DNA from: Labilibaculum euxinicum
GTDB taxonomy: Bacteria > Bacteroidota > Bacteroidia > Bacteroidales > Marinifilaceae
DNA length: 64,000 nt
Assembly: GCF_009795715.1 (NCBI RefSeq)
Contig: NZ_WTCR01000001.1
Coordinates: 124,001-188,000 of the forward strand
Direction of reading: 5' to 3'
The notes under the pieces are model-generated. The model was not told where the DNA came from. It did no database searches and saw only the letters and a list, made by a program, of their open reading frames with translations. Shown in pieces: positions 28,891 to 36,265 of this stretch (positions are counted from its first letter, which is position 1; each line of letters opens with the position of its first letter). Made by a program: the position numbers and the translations under genes.

Positions 28891-29078
28891 ATATGTGCCA
28901 ATGTAAAAGGGATCTTCGCTGGCCAAAAAGCCTTTCGTGTAAGATGTGCTATGACAATAGAATCTTTTCCTCCTGAGAAAAGAAGGGCTGGGTTTTCGAA
29001 TTGAGAATCCACCTCCCGGATGACATATATGGCTTCGGATTCTAATTCCTGTAAATTGGATAGCTTATATTTTTTCAT
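28851..29078 (-). pseudogene. cysD: Truncated sulfate adenylyltransferase subunit 2
   Basis: The first ~63 codons are clean CysD: the PP-loop SGGKDS in [18 protein letters not shown] and [17 protein letters not shown]. At about 28890 the homology stops and a dozen foreign codons lead to TGA. About 240 residues of CysD, and the cysN gene that usually follows, are absent. The sequence beyond belongs to a DUF4382 gene, so a deletion has fused the two loci. Unless another copy exists, this operon cannot supply ATP sulfurylase. Confidence 0.88.
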
Positions 29079-29229
29079 GTTGTATTTTTTTTTAGTTTGT
29101 TAAATAATAAGGGGATCAATTCAAAAACGATTCAGCTTCTTATTCTGTAAATCTTGTATCGTTTTAATATAAATTGAAATTTCAAAACAGCAGTATTCGA
29201 TCTTAAAACTCAGCTAATTCTCAAGGGGT

Positions 29230-29850
29230 TCAATATCTTTTTTCGATTATTTTATCTATGATATGTTCAAGTATTTCTTCTGCCAATTCTTTGACACTCC
29301 TGTCTTCAGTTTTTATCACGATGTCAGGATTCTTCGGGCTGATAAAAGGAGAGTTGATGCCTGGAAAGTTTTTAACATCTCCATTTCGGGCCCTTTTGTA
29401 TAATTCTTTTATATCGCGCTGTTCGCAAATATGTAGTGGCGTGTCGATAAATACTTCTATAAAATCATCGCCTATGATATTTTTGGCAAGATCCCGAACA
29501 TCCTCAGTTGGACTGATAAAACAGTTTATTGTAATAATACCTGATTCAACAAATAATTTTGAAATTTCAGAGATACGTCTAATGTTTTCAAGTCTGTCGT
29601 TATCGGAGAAACCGAGATTTTGGGTAATACCGCTTCTTATATTGTCACCATCAAGAATGTTGGAAAAATAGCCAAGTTTGAAAAGTTCTTTTTCCAGTTC
29701 AATGGCAATTGTCGATTTTTCTGACCCCGATAGTCCGGTAAACCAGACTGCTTTTGCCCTCTGATTCAGAACAGATTCCTTGTAAGCACGAGGGACCGTT
29801 TTTTCGAATATGGGGAATATATTTGTTGCTTTTTTCACGATTACCTCCAA
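29230..29850 (-). CDS. cysC: Adenylylsulfate kinase, Walker A altered
   Basis: A 206-residue APS kinase: LDGDNIRSGITQNLGFSDND, RLENIRRISEI, then SPTEDVRDLAK and KELYKRARNGDVKNFPGINS. It would phosphorylate APS to PAPS. The P-loop, normally GLSGSGKS, reads GLSGSEKS: the final glycine is Glu (codon GAA, one transition from GGA). A bulky acid there should disturb ATP phosphate binding. It sits 9 bases after cysH and before the broken cysD, so the substitution may reflect relaxed selection. Confidence 0.88.
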   Translation of the reverse strand: MEVIVKKATNIFPIFEKTVPRAYKESVLNQRAKAVWFTGLSGSEKSTIAIELEKELFKLGYFSNILDGDNIRSGITQNLGFSDNDRLENIRRISEISKLFVESGIITINCFISPTEDVRDLAKNIIGDDFIEVFIDTPLHICEQRDIKELYKRARNGDVKNFPGINSPFISPKNPDIVIKTEDRSVKELAEEILEHIIDKIIEKRY

Positions 29851-29859
29851 TTTTGTGAT

Positions 29860-30540
29860 TTACTCTTTTGGTTTTGATGGTTTAGAATGTAAACCGCATT
29901 CTGTTTTTAATTTTCCTGACCATCTGCCTGAACGTCCTTTCCCTTTTATTGTACAGTGTGTACAGCCAACAGATTCATAACCACTGGCAAAAAGGGGATG
30001 TTCAGGAAGATTGTTTTCTTTAATTATCTTATTCTTTTCTTCCTCTGTCAGGTCTATTAAAGGATGAAATTTTATTATTCCGTCAGCCTCCTGAAAAATT
30101 CCAAAGTCTTCTCTTACATTATTTTGATTCTGCATAAGTCCTGAAATCCAGATTTTATATCCCGATTTTACAGAGGCAAGTGGACCAACTTTATTTACAG
30201 CACAACACAGGTCGGGATCACTTTTCCATACTTTCTCCTTTTTGGTAAAACTATTCTGATATTCATCAGGTTTTATATCAACAACATCAAGTTTATATAG
30301 CTGTTTTAATGTCTCTTTGTACTTCAATGTTTCAGGAAAGTGAAACGAAGTATCCAGAAAATGAACTTTTTGTTGTGGGTTAATACTATTAATAATATGC
30401 AAGAGCAGAATTGAAGACGTTCCAAACGATGATGTAATCATTATTTCATTGGAACTAAAATCTTTATATAACTCATGAATCCTTTCATCAGGCGTCAGTG
30501 GGGAATATTTTGCATTTAATTCTTTAATATTAGCTTTCAT
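29860..30540 (-). CDS. cysH: Assimilatory APS/PAPS reductase with 4Fe-4S motif
   Basis: A 226-residue reductase that makes sulfite from (P)APS. It has the SSFGTSSILLLHII phosphate loop, LDTSFHFPET, paired cysteines in DPDLCCAVNKV and CTHC, and the catalytic Cys in ECGLH near the C-terminus. The CC...CxxC pattern is that of iron-sulfur APS reductases, which do not need APS kinase; this bears on why cysC might decay. It starts after the DUF2061 relic and is co-directional with siroheme genes. Confidence 0.9.
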   Translation of the reverse strand: MKANIKELNAKYSPLTPDERIHELYKDFSSNEIMITSSFGTSSILLLHIINSINPQQKVHFLDTSFHFPETLKYKETLKQLYKLDVVDIKPDEYQNSFTKKEKVWKSDPDLCCAVNKVGPLASVKSGYKIWISGLMQNQNNVREDFGIFQEADGIIKFHPLIDLTEEEKNKIIKENNLPEHPLFASGYESVGCTHCTIKGKGRSGRWSGKLKTECGLHSKPSKPKE

Positions 30541-30615
30541 TTGTTCTGGGATTAGTTATAATATTGTTTATGATTTTAAAAGCCGTTTTTGCATTTGACT
30601 ATATCCTTTGGTAGC

Positions 30616-30818
30616 TTAATACCTCCAGCGAACGCGTGCCCATATTCTTTCATTTGTAAAATAAAGAATAAGCTTCACAACAAAATAGGCAACACCAATA
30701 TGAAAGGCTGAACTGATATTTGAAGTGAACGCGTAGGTAAAACACTCATGGTTGCGAATGTTGCCATAAAGCGATACGAAAGCCCCTTTATTATACTTCT
30801 TTGTTTAGATTCTTTCAT
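30616..30818 (-). pseudogene. DUF2061 membrane protein gene with frameshift
   Basis: From ATG 30818 the - strand reads MKESKQRSIIKGLSYRFMAT then FATMSV. Near the A/T run at 30739-30742 the frame changes to FTYAFTSNISSAFHIGVAYF and ends ERIWARVRWRY at a TAA at 30616. The total length is not a multiple of three; one missing T restores the frame. DUF2061 proteins are small two-helix membrane proteins often found beside sulfate-assimilation genes. It overlaps the 3' end of the siroheme gene by 14 bases. A sequencing error in the homopolymer is possible. Confidence 0.75.
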
Positions 30819-31413
30819 TGTCTATGATAAGATTTGAAGTTATTTTATTTAATTCTCTCACTTTTACAGTGAAATCCGATTTTAGACTGTTTCTAAGCTT
30901 ATTGAGATTATCAAGAACACTCTCCACTTCATCGGGTAAAATGCTTTCAAGAATTTCTCTGAATCTTTTTGAGAATGTTGGAGATTTCCCATTTGTGGAG
31001 ATACCTACCTTTAGATTTCCTTTGGTAACAACAGATCCGAAATAAAAATCGGATAACAACGGCTTGTCGACAACATTTACCAATAGTCGCATTTGTTTAG
31101 CTTCAAGTCTGATTTCGCGGTTTAAGTCTGAATGGTTTGTCGCAATTATCACAATATCTTTATCAATGAGGTCTGAACGATCAAATTTCTTATTTTGAAC
31201 TTTAACATTTGAATGTTTATTTGACAGTTCATAAATCTTAAGTGAAACCTCAAGAGAGACAATCGTAATATTTGCGTCAGGACTGTTTTTTAATAAAAAA
31301 AACAATTTTTCTGTTCCTGCTTTTCCCCCACCAATAATTAAATATTTAACCTTTAGCGGGTTTATAAATATTGGCAACAGGGGATTTATATTTATTTTAT
31401 CCGTCATCTTCAT
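30805..31413 (-). CDS. Precorrin-2 dehydrogenase/sirohydrochlorin ferrochelatase
   Basis: A 202-residue Met8/CysG-N-terminal type protein: Rossmann motif LIIGGGKAGTEKLFFLL, IIATNHSDLNREI, NVVDKPLLSDFYFGS and ISTNGKSPTFSKRFREILES. With CobA next door it completes siroheme for the sulfite reductase. Met 1 or Met 3 could start it. Confidence 0.9.
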   Translation of the reverse strand: MKMTDKININPLLPIFINPLKVKYLIIGGGKAGTEKLFFLLKNSPDANITIVSLEVSLKIYELSNKHSNVKVQNKKFDRSDLIDKDIVIIATNHSDLNREIRLEAKQMRLLVNVVDKPLLSDFYFGSVVTKGNLKVGISTNGKSPTFSKRFREILESILPDEVESVLDNLNKLRNSLKSDFTVKVRELNKITSNLIIDNERI

Positions 31414-31482
31414 ATGTTTATAATTTTCTAGTTAAGGCCATATGAAAGTCGCCAATAAGCACCTCCCTGTGTGTCGAAAGCA

Positions 31483-32295
31483 CTAGTCATGGCTCGTTTC
31501 ATTTTCTTTAATTTGGTTCTGAAGTAAATTGCAATGCAGATATTCACACACGTATTCGGTATGTTGCCTTACAACCTCTCCAATAATTATAATACTTGGC
31601 GTTCCCACATTCTTTTGTTCTACGAGCTTTTCAATATTTTCTATTGTAGAAATGGCCGTTTTCTCATTTGCTAACGAACCGTTTTGTATTACAGCAACCG
31701 GAACTCCTGATTTGTTATTATTCTTAAAAATTTCAACGATCTCGGAAAGTTTATTTCTTCCCATTAGTATAACTATAGTTGCAGATGATTTTGCTGCCAG
31801 TTTAATATCATTAGCCAGTTGATTATTTTGTGTTGTCCCGCTTAAAACCCAGAAGCTTTCGCTGATTCCCCTGCTGGTTAAAGAAATGCCCTTAAGTGCA
31901 GGTAGTGTTGTTGCTGATGAAAGTCCTGGGATTACGGCGACCTTTATTCCATGCAACTCAGCATATTCAGCCTCTTCTTTGCCACGACCAAAAATAAAAG
32001 GATCTCCTCCTTTTAATCGGACTACATTACCATATTTATATGAGTAGTCAACAATTAATTTGTTTATCTCATCCTGAGTGTGACTATGATTATTGGCTCG
32101 CTTACCTACATATACTTTCAGGCTGTTTTTCGGTGCATATTCCAGAATTTCAGGATTAACCAAAGCGTCGTAAAGGACTACTTCAGCTCTTTTAAGTGCA
32201 TTTGTTCCTTTTATACTTATTAGTTCAGGATCTCCCGGTCCTGCACCTACTAATGTCAGAACCGGTTTGTCATATTTATTTGTTTTGGCTTCCAT
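31483..32295 (-). CDS. cobA: Uroporphyrinogen-III C-methyltransferase
   Basis: A 270-residue SAM-dependent methyltransferase making precorrin-2: VGAGPGDPELISIKG near the N-terminus, YDALVNPEIL, VRLKGGDPFIFGRG, GLSSATTLPAL and the C-terminal GTPSIIIIGEVV. It uses SAM, consistent with a SAM riboswitch on the operon leader. It follows the sulfite reductase gene by 9 bases. Confidence 0.94.
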   Translation of the reverse strand: MEAKTNKYDKPVLTLVGAGPGDPELISIKGTNALKRAEVVLYDALVNPEILEYAPKNSLKVYVGKRANNHSHTQDEINKLIVDYSYKYGNVVRLKGGDPFIFGRGKEEAEYAELHGIKVAVIPGLSSATTLPALKGISLTSRGISESFWVLSGTTQNNQLANDIKLAAKSSATIVILMGRNKLSEIVEIFKNNNKSGVPVAVIQNGSLANEKTAISTIENIEKLVEQKNVGTPSIIIIGEVVRQHTEYVCEYLHCNLLQNQIKENETSHD

Positions 32296-32304
32296 GTCTT
32301 TATC

Positions 32305-34380
32305 TTAAAAGTCGATTTCAATAAACTTCCTTGTTTTGCTTATATACTTGTTTGCAAACGCTTTGGCTGGCCTTTGTTTATTAATTAGAAGTATTGTGTC
32401 TTTAAAGCTATTTTCCTTGCTTGTTATCTTTTTACTTGTAATTAAATTATCAAAGTCATTTATTACTTCAATCTCCGTGTTTACAGCAATCTTGTTTTTT
32501 ATAAGAATCGATTTTGCGATTGAAATAAGAGCAGCATAATTATGAAATATTGCATCTGCGTATTCTTCGTTTTCGTAAGCAATATCAGACTCTTCAAATC
32601 TATTTTTTGCCTCATTCGTAAATCTTTCTGCCCAATTGATATCAACTACTGGGGCAGTTGCAATCTTATTAGTTTCAAACTTTTTATCGTTTCCCCAGTC
32701 ATAAAAATCACTTTCAATAAGATTTGTTTTAATTGTTAAGGGAGTAAGAAGCTCAAAATAAAACGTCTTAGTTTTTTCGTTATAGTATTCATTAAATGTT
32801 TTATCGTCCAAATTATTCTTAGTGAAATCTGAAAGTATTATCCTAAGTGCATCAGGTACCCTCTTGGCAGGTATTTTAATTACTTTTTCACTAAAGACAC
32901 CATTGCCGTCACCTGTTATACCTCCGCCTAACATTATTTGGCTTCCTGGAGCTTGTCTACCATCAACAGAAAATATTGTTCCGTGAAAACCAATTGATGC
33001 TATTGACTGTTGCCCACAAGAGTTTGGACATCCGCTTAGTTTAATCCTTAAATTCTTATCTCCGATAAGCTCAGGAAATTCATCAATAATCACTCTTTCA
33101 ATTTCTCCAGATAATTTGCTTGTGTTTGTTATGGCTCTGACACAAGTGTCTGTACCCGGACATGATGTCACATCTGCAGTGCTATCGGCTCCAGGCTCAG
33201 CCAATCCAATCTCGTTTAGCAAATTGAAAATTCCTTTTAAATTCTCATTAGTTACAAACTTCAGAATAAGTCCCTGAGTAATGCTTAGTCTGATATCATC
33301 AGCCGCGTATAGCTTTACAATACCGGCTAATTTTCTAGCTGTATCGCTATCGATGTTTCCCATCGTCAGCTTAATTTGAATGGCATTAAATCCTTCCTGC
33401 TTTTGTTTCGATACATTCGTTTGTAACCACAATAAATATTTGTCTTCATTTAAAATTTCGATATCTTTTGTATTGCCTGCTTTTAAATTGGGAACAATTT
33501 GATTGTAAGATTCTCTGCTAATAACGAATTTCTCATGTTTAACGGCTATTTTTTCCTCATTTATTAATTGAATTACAAGCGAAAGACCAAGCTCTTTAAT
33601 TAGAAATTTCAATCTCGATTTTGCTCTGTTGTTTCTTTCTCCATATCTGTCGAATACACGAATAACAGCTTCAGTGAAGGGTATCAGTTCGTCTTCCGGA
33701 ATAAATTCTGTCGCAACATCGGCTAGTTTTGGAGAGACTCCCAGCCCGCCACCAATCATGACCTTGAAACCTCTTTTTTCTTCTCCTGAAATAATCTTAA
33801 TTTTCGGAATAAAACCAAGGTCCTGAATAAAACTCAGTCCCTCGTCTTCTTCATTTGATGAAAAAGAGAATTTTAATTTTCTTCCCAGTTTTTGCCCAAA
33901 AGGATTCCACAATATGTATTCGTAAAGCGCCTGAGCATAGGGTGAAACGTCGAATATTTCTTTTGGATCAATTCCGGAAAAAGGGGAGGCTGTTATGTTT
34001 CGAACAGTATGACCACAGGTTTCTCTAATTGTTAATCCAACTTTATCAAGTTCACTCCAAATAGCTGGAGTATCTTTAATTTTTACTGAATAAATCTGAA
34101 TATCCTGTCTTGTGGTGATATGTAACATGCCATTAGCGAATTGGTCTACAAGTTCAGCGATTTTAGTCAGCTGTTGTCCGGTTATTCTTCCATAAGGAAT
34201 CTTAATTCGAACCATCTGTACTCCTTTTTGACGCTGACCATGAATACCTCTTATGGAGTGAAATCCTTTGAAACTCTCTTGGTCAATACTGCCGTTTTTA
34301 AATAATTGGATTTTTGATTCCAGTTCTTTTATATCATTTTTTACTGATTGGGATGGATTAGTCGAATTTAGAATAGTCAT
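32305..34380 (-). CDS. Siroheme sulfite/nitrite reductase with C-terminal HEPN-like domain
   Basis: A 691-residue hemoprotein. Two ferredoxin-like and two siroheme half-domains fill residues ~1-570. The 4Fe-4S/siroheme ligands are in TSCPGTDTC (about 404) and SGCPNSC (about 448), with RETCGHTVRNI upstream. Residues ~580-691 are an all-helical HEPN-like extension (NWAERFTNEAKNRFEESDIA, NYAALISIAKSILI). In this operon the role is sulfite to sulfide. It is the first large gene behind the SAM-I/Cys-leader region and therefore the main target of that control. Nitrite reductase is the alternative, disfavoured by context. Confidence 0.9.
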   Translation of the reverse strand: MTILNSTNPSQSVKNDIKELESKIQLFKNGSIDQESFKGFHSIRGIHGQRQKGVQMVRIKIPYGRITGQQLTKIAELVDQFANGMLHITTRQDIQIYSVKIKDTPAIWSELDKVGLTIRETCGHTVRNITASPFSGIDPKEIFDVSPYAQALYEYILWNPFGQKLGRKLKFSFSSNEEDEGLSFIQDLGFIPKIKIISGEEKRGFKVMIGGGLGVSPKLADVATEFIPEDELIPFTEAVIRVFDRYGERNNRAKSRLKFLIKELGLSLVIQLINEEKIAVKHEKFVISRESYNQIVPNLKAGNTKDIEILNEDKYLLWLQTNVSKQKQEGFNAIQIKLTMGNIDSDTARKLAGIVKLYAADDIRLSITQGLILKFVTNENLKGIFNLLNEIGLAEPGADSTADVTSCPGTDTCVRAITNTSKLSGEIERVIIDEFPELIGDKNLRIKLSGCPNSCGQQSIASIGFHGTIFSVDGRQAPGSQIMLGGGITGDGNGVFSEKVIKIPAKRVPDALRIILSDFTKNNLDDKTFNEYYNEKTKTFYFELLTPLTIKTNLIESDFYDWGNDKKFETNKIATAPVVDINWAERFTNEAKNRFEESDIAYENEEYADAIFHNYAALISIAKSILIKNKIAVNTEIEVINDFDNLITSKKITSKENSFKDTILLINKQRPAKAFANKYISKTRKFIEIDF

Positions 34381-34424
34381 GTTTTTAATTTATTAAAAAA
34401 ATATTTGGATGTTTGATTTTATGC

Positions 34425-34457
34425 AAAAAAAAAGCCTTCCGAGTATCCGGAAGACTT
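34425..34457 (-). terminator. Attenuator terminator 2 of the sulfur operon
   Basis: On the - strand AAGTCTTCCG / CGGAAGGCTT (one G-U) forms a 10-bp stem with a 6-base loop, then nine T. It begins 24 bases after the second leader peptide stop and 45 bases before the sulfite reductase start. Its CCGGATA (34450-34444) is exactly complementary to TATCCGG (34520-34514) in the leader peptide gene, giving a mutually exclusive structure. Confidence 0.85.
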
Positions 34458-34481
34458 TACTATAAGTGATATGTTTTGATT

Positions 34482-34625
34482 TTAGAACATAGTACAATCA
34501 TAGTTATAATATCCCGGATAGGTCAAAATAATGCGCATACAACAGCACATACAGCAAATGCAGCACATCATTGTGTTAGAAGAATCTATACGGTTTTTAA
34601 CTATGTTTTGTATTGTACTTTTCAT
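34482..34625 (-). CDS. Cysteine/methionine-rich leader peptide 2
   Basis: A 47-residue reading frame from ATG 34625 to TAA 34482. It begins MKSTIQNIVKNRI and its centre is MMCCICCMCCCM: seven Cys and four Met in twelve codons (codons 19-30). Such a run has no plausible structural role in a tiny protein but is ideal for stalling a ribosome when Cys-tRNA or Met-tRNA is scarce. An intrinsic terminator follows at once. The antiterminator half TATCCGG lies about 18 bases beyond the last clustered Cys codon, so a stalled ribosome would leave it free, while a ribosome finishing the peptide would cover it. Classical transcription attenuation is inferred. Confidence 0.8.
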   Translation of the reverse strand: MKSTIQNIVKNRIDSSNTMMCCICCMCCCMRIILTYPGYYNYDCTMF

Positions 34626-34668
34626 CTAAATTTTTATTTAGCGGATGTTTCTTTTGAAATTTAACTGT

Positions 34669-34704
34669 AAAAAAAAAAGCCTTTCTGATGACACAGAAAG
34701 GCTT
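34669..34704 (-). terminator. Attenuator terminator 1 of the sulfur operon
   Basis: On the - strand a perfect 11-bp stem AAGCCTTTCTG / CAGAAAGGCTT with a 6-base loop is followed by ten T. It starts 33 bases after the first leader peptide stop. GACAAAGG in the peptide gene (34749-34742) can pair with CCTTT plus GTC of this hairpin as a weaker antiterminator. Confidence 0.9.
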
Positions 34705-34737
34705 AGTATATAATTATTTAAATTACACGTTATGAGC

Positions 34738-34821
34738 TCATCCTTTGTCGATAGGTATGTACATGCAGCAGCAACAATTGTTCTGTTTCAATTTCACGAT
34801 ATGTAATTTTACTTTTCTCAT
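34738..34821 (-). CDS. Cysteine-rich leader peptide 1
   Basis: A 27-residue frame from ATG 34821 to TGA 34738, starting MRKVKLHIVKLKQNN, then four consecutive Cys codons (TGT TGC TGC TGC, 34776-34765), Met and YIPIDKG. A strong intrinsic terminator follows at 34704-34669. The Cys run, short length and terminator are the textbook signs of an attenuating leader peptide responding to cysteinyl-tRNA. It is the first of two such units ahead of the sulfite reductase gene. Confidence 0.82.
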   Translation of the reverse strand: MRKVKLHIVKLKQNNCCCCMYIPIDKG

Positions 34822-34851
34822 TTTTGTCTAAGGTGTCTGATGTTGTTTTAG

Positions 34852-34882
34852 CAACAATATGTTAATGTTTTCGGAATGCAAA
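34852..34882 (-). promoter_or_regulatory. Possible internal promoter before leader peptide 1
   Basis: On the - strand TTTG (34882-34879), a 19-base gap and TATTGTTG (34859-34852) match the Bacteroidota TTTG/TAnnTTTG promoter with one mismatch. It would start transcripts near 34845, after the riboswitch, letting the Cys attenuators act alone. Confidence 0.4.
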
Positions 34883-34971
34883 TCTTTTTTTATGATTTCA
34901 GGTATAATCCCCAGAGTTTAAATAAAGTGTTGCGATCGAAAGTGTTGAATGTGTTTTTTATCTCTAATTTA

Positions 34972-35073
34972 ATTTATATTTTCCATAAGCTATCGGATCA
35001 GGACTTAGCAGCTTAACTGGTGTCAGGTTGCAAGAGTTTCATCGAACCTGTCTCTCCACTCTTCTGTATAAAT
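34972..35073 (-). promoter_or_regulatory. SAM-I (S-box) riboswitch
   Basis: The - strand reads AGAGTGGAGAGACAGG, TTCGATGAAAC, TTGCAACC and then GCTGCTAAGTCCTG. These are the conserved S-box core: GGAGRGAC, the kink-turn GATGAA, GCAACC and GTGCTAA-TCC positions. A closing P1 helix can form from ATTTATA (35073-35067) and TATAAAT (34978-34972). No obvious terminator follows within 100 bases, so the expression platform is unclear. It lies downstream of a consensus promoter and upstream of the two Cys leader peptides of the sulfur operon. Confidence 0.85.
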
Positions 35074-35101
35074 CAACTATTTCTAATTGAATTTGACGAC
35101 A

Positions 35102-35133
35102 CAAACATAAAGTGCTTTCACCGTCTTTCCAAA
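35102..35133 (-). promoter_or_regulatory. Main promoter of the sulfur-assimilation operon
   Basis: On the - strand TTTG (35133-35130), 20 bases, then TATGTTTG (35109-35102): a perfect match to the Bacteroidota -33/-7 consensus. Transcription would begin about 20-25 bases ahead of the riboswitch P1 helix. Confidence 0.75.
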
Positions 35134-35340
35134 TTCATAACAATTTAATGATGAATCGAAATCCACTTATAGTTAAGGATTCTAGTCAACCATGCTAGCT
35201 CACCAATGCAGCAACCCCCTGTATTAGCACCGATTTTAAGTGAAAAAAAACAAGATCTTCATGCATTTTAAAAAATAAACTAAAAATCTTTATTTATTTT
35301 GAATTTAGATAATGGCAGGCAAACTAAAAATTTGACCAAA

Positions 35341-35530
35341 CGTCTCTTCTTTGAAAAGAAAAGGCGAAGCCTTATCAGATTGGGAATTGAAGCTGGGCAA
35401 GTCTATGCTTGGAGTAGAACTCAAAAGGGTAGATAGGCGATTGCTCAGAGTCCAATTCTTATTACTACAATTACATTGGAAAGGTTGAAGAAACGCGGCT
35501 ATGTTTCTATGTCAAAAATTGTATTTACAG
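35341..35530 (+). pseudogene. C-terminal fragment of a group II intron maturase
   Basis: The + strand reads KRRSLIRLGIEAGQVYAWSR then TQKGR-stop-AIAQSPILITTITLERLKKR, GYVSMSKIVF. This is the tail of a Bacteroidota group II intron reverse transcriptase/maturase (WSRT-KGxWAIAQSPIL motif). The conserved Trp codon has become TAG, and everything upstream is missing. No domain V stem was found after it, so the intron is dead. Confidence 0.75.
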
Positions 35531-35540
35531 GTACGGTCTT

Positions 35541-35713
35541 GTGTATGAAACGTAGCGTATAAAAAGACGCTAACTTTTCGGATAAACACAGAGCCGAATT
35601 TTTATATTTTGTTTTTAATTTATCAATCTTAAAAGCCAAATTTAAAAATTTGGCGAACTTCGTAAATATACACAAACCTCTCTAAAAGCCTATATTAGCT
35701 ATGTTTCATACAC
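35541..35713. repeat. Inverted repeat with nested palindrome
   Basis: GTGTATGAAACGTAGC (35541-35556) recurs inverted as GCTATGTTTCATACAC (35698-35713), 15 of 16 matching. Between them lies a perfect palindrome GCCAAATTT-AA-AAATTTGGC (35635-35654). The arrangement resembles the end of a small mobile cassette or an attC-like fold, but no defined recombination core was identified. Confidence 0.5.
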
Positions 35714-35727
35714 GTTATGCTTAGTGT

Positions 35728-36018
35728 TTAGTGCTTTTCCGCTTTGCTTAATTCCAAAGTCATTTTTATAAAATCAGATATGCTTTTTCCTAAAACTGCC
35801 ATTCCTGCATCGTGAGGATTTTCCAATTTATAGCATCATTTTGCCAAACCATTTGAAGCATAGTCGAATCCATCAATTATTACTATACACCAATGACTTC
35901 GCCTACACTCAATAATTACTTCTTCAGCATAAAAAGGCCAATCTCCCTTATATTCGGATTTCAAAATTTTCTTTGATTTATATTCAGGATTTACTTTTCG
36001 CTGAACTTCGTCAAGCAT
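35728..36018 (-). pseudogene. DUF2511-like gene interrupted by a TGA
   Basis: From ATG 36018 the frame encodes [20 protein letters not shown] and [10 protein letters not shown], typical of DUF2511 (WPF ... YAxNGxA). A TGA at 35836 then interrupts, yet the same frame continues with ENPHDAGMAVLGKSISDFIK to a TAA at 35728. The downstream half reads as normal protein, so the TGA is most simply a nonsense mutation. No function is known. Confidence 0.6.
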
Positions 36019-36265
36019 TGTTCTCTTATGAACCTTTTTCGGTGTCTCTTAATATTTTGTGGTTTGACTTCGATAATCCTTTTACCCGAAATCTTTTTCA
36101 TATGATATTCCAAAATCAAAAAACGATAATGATGATAATTGTAAACCTTTTTGACCTAAACATTTAAAAATAACTGTCTCGGAATTGCGGAAATATACTT
36201 TTCAAAGACTACAATTATGTAAGTGGATATTTTTTGATAAACTTAGTGACTTAAATTAAAACCCA

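Noticed and set aside
34476-34664. A 62-codon + strand frame in the sulfur leader
   Set aside because: It is the complement of the Cys-rich leader; the - strand has the terminator, promoter and operon context.
35541-35713. attC site of an integron
   Set aside because: Inverted arms are present but no R'/R'' core with the right spacing and no integron integrase.
35836-35838. TGA in DUF2511 as selenocysteine
   Set aside because: No SECIS-like hairpin noticed and no redox motif; a nonsense mutation among other decayed genes is simpler.
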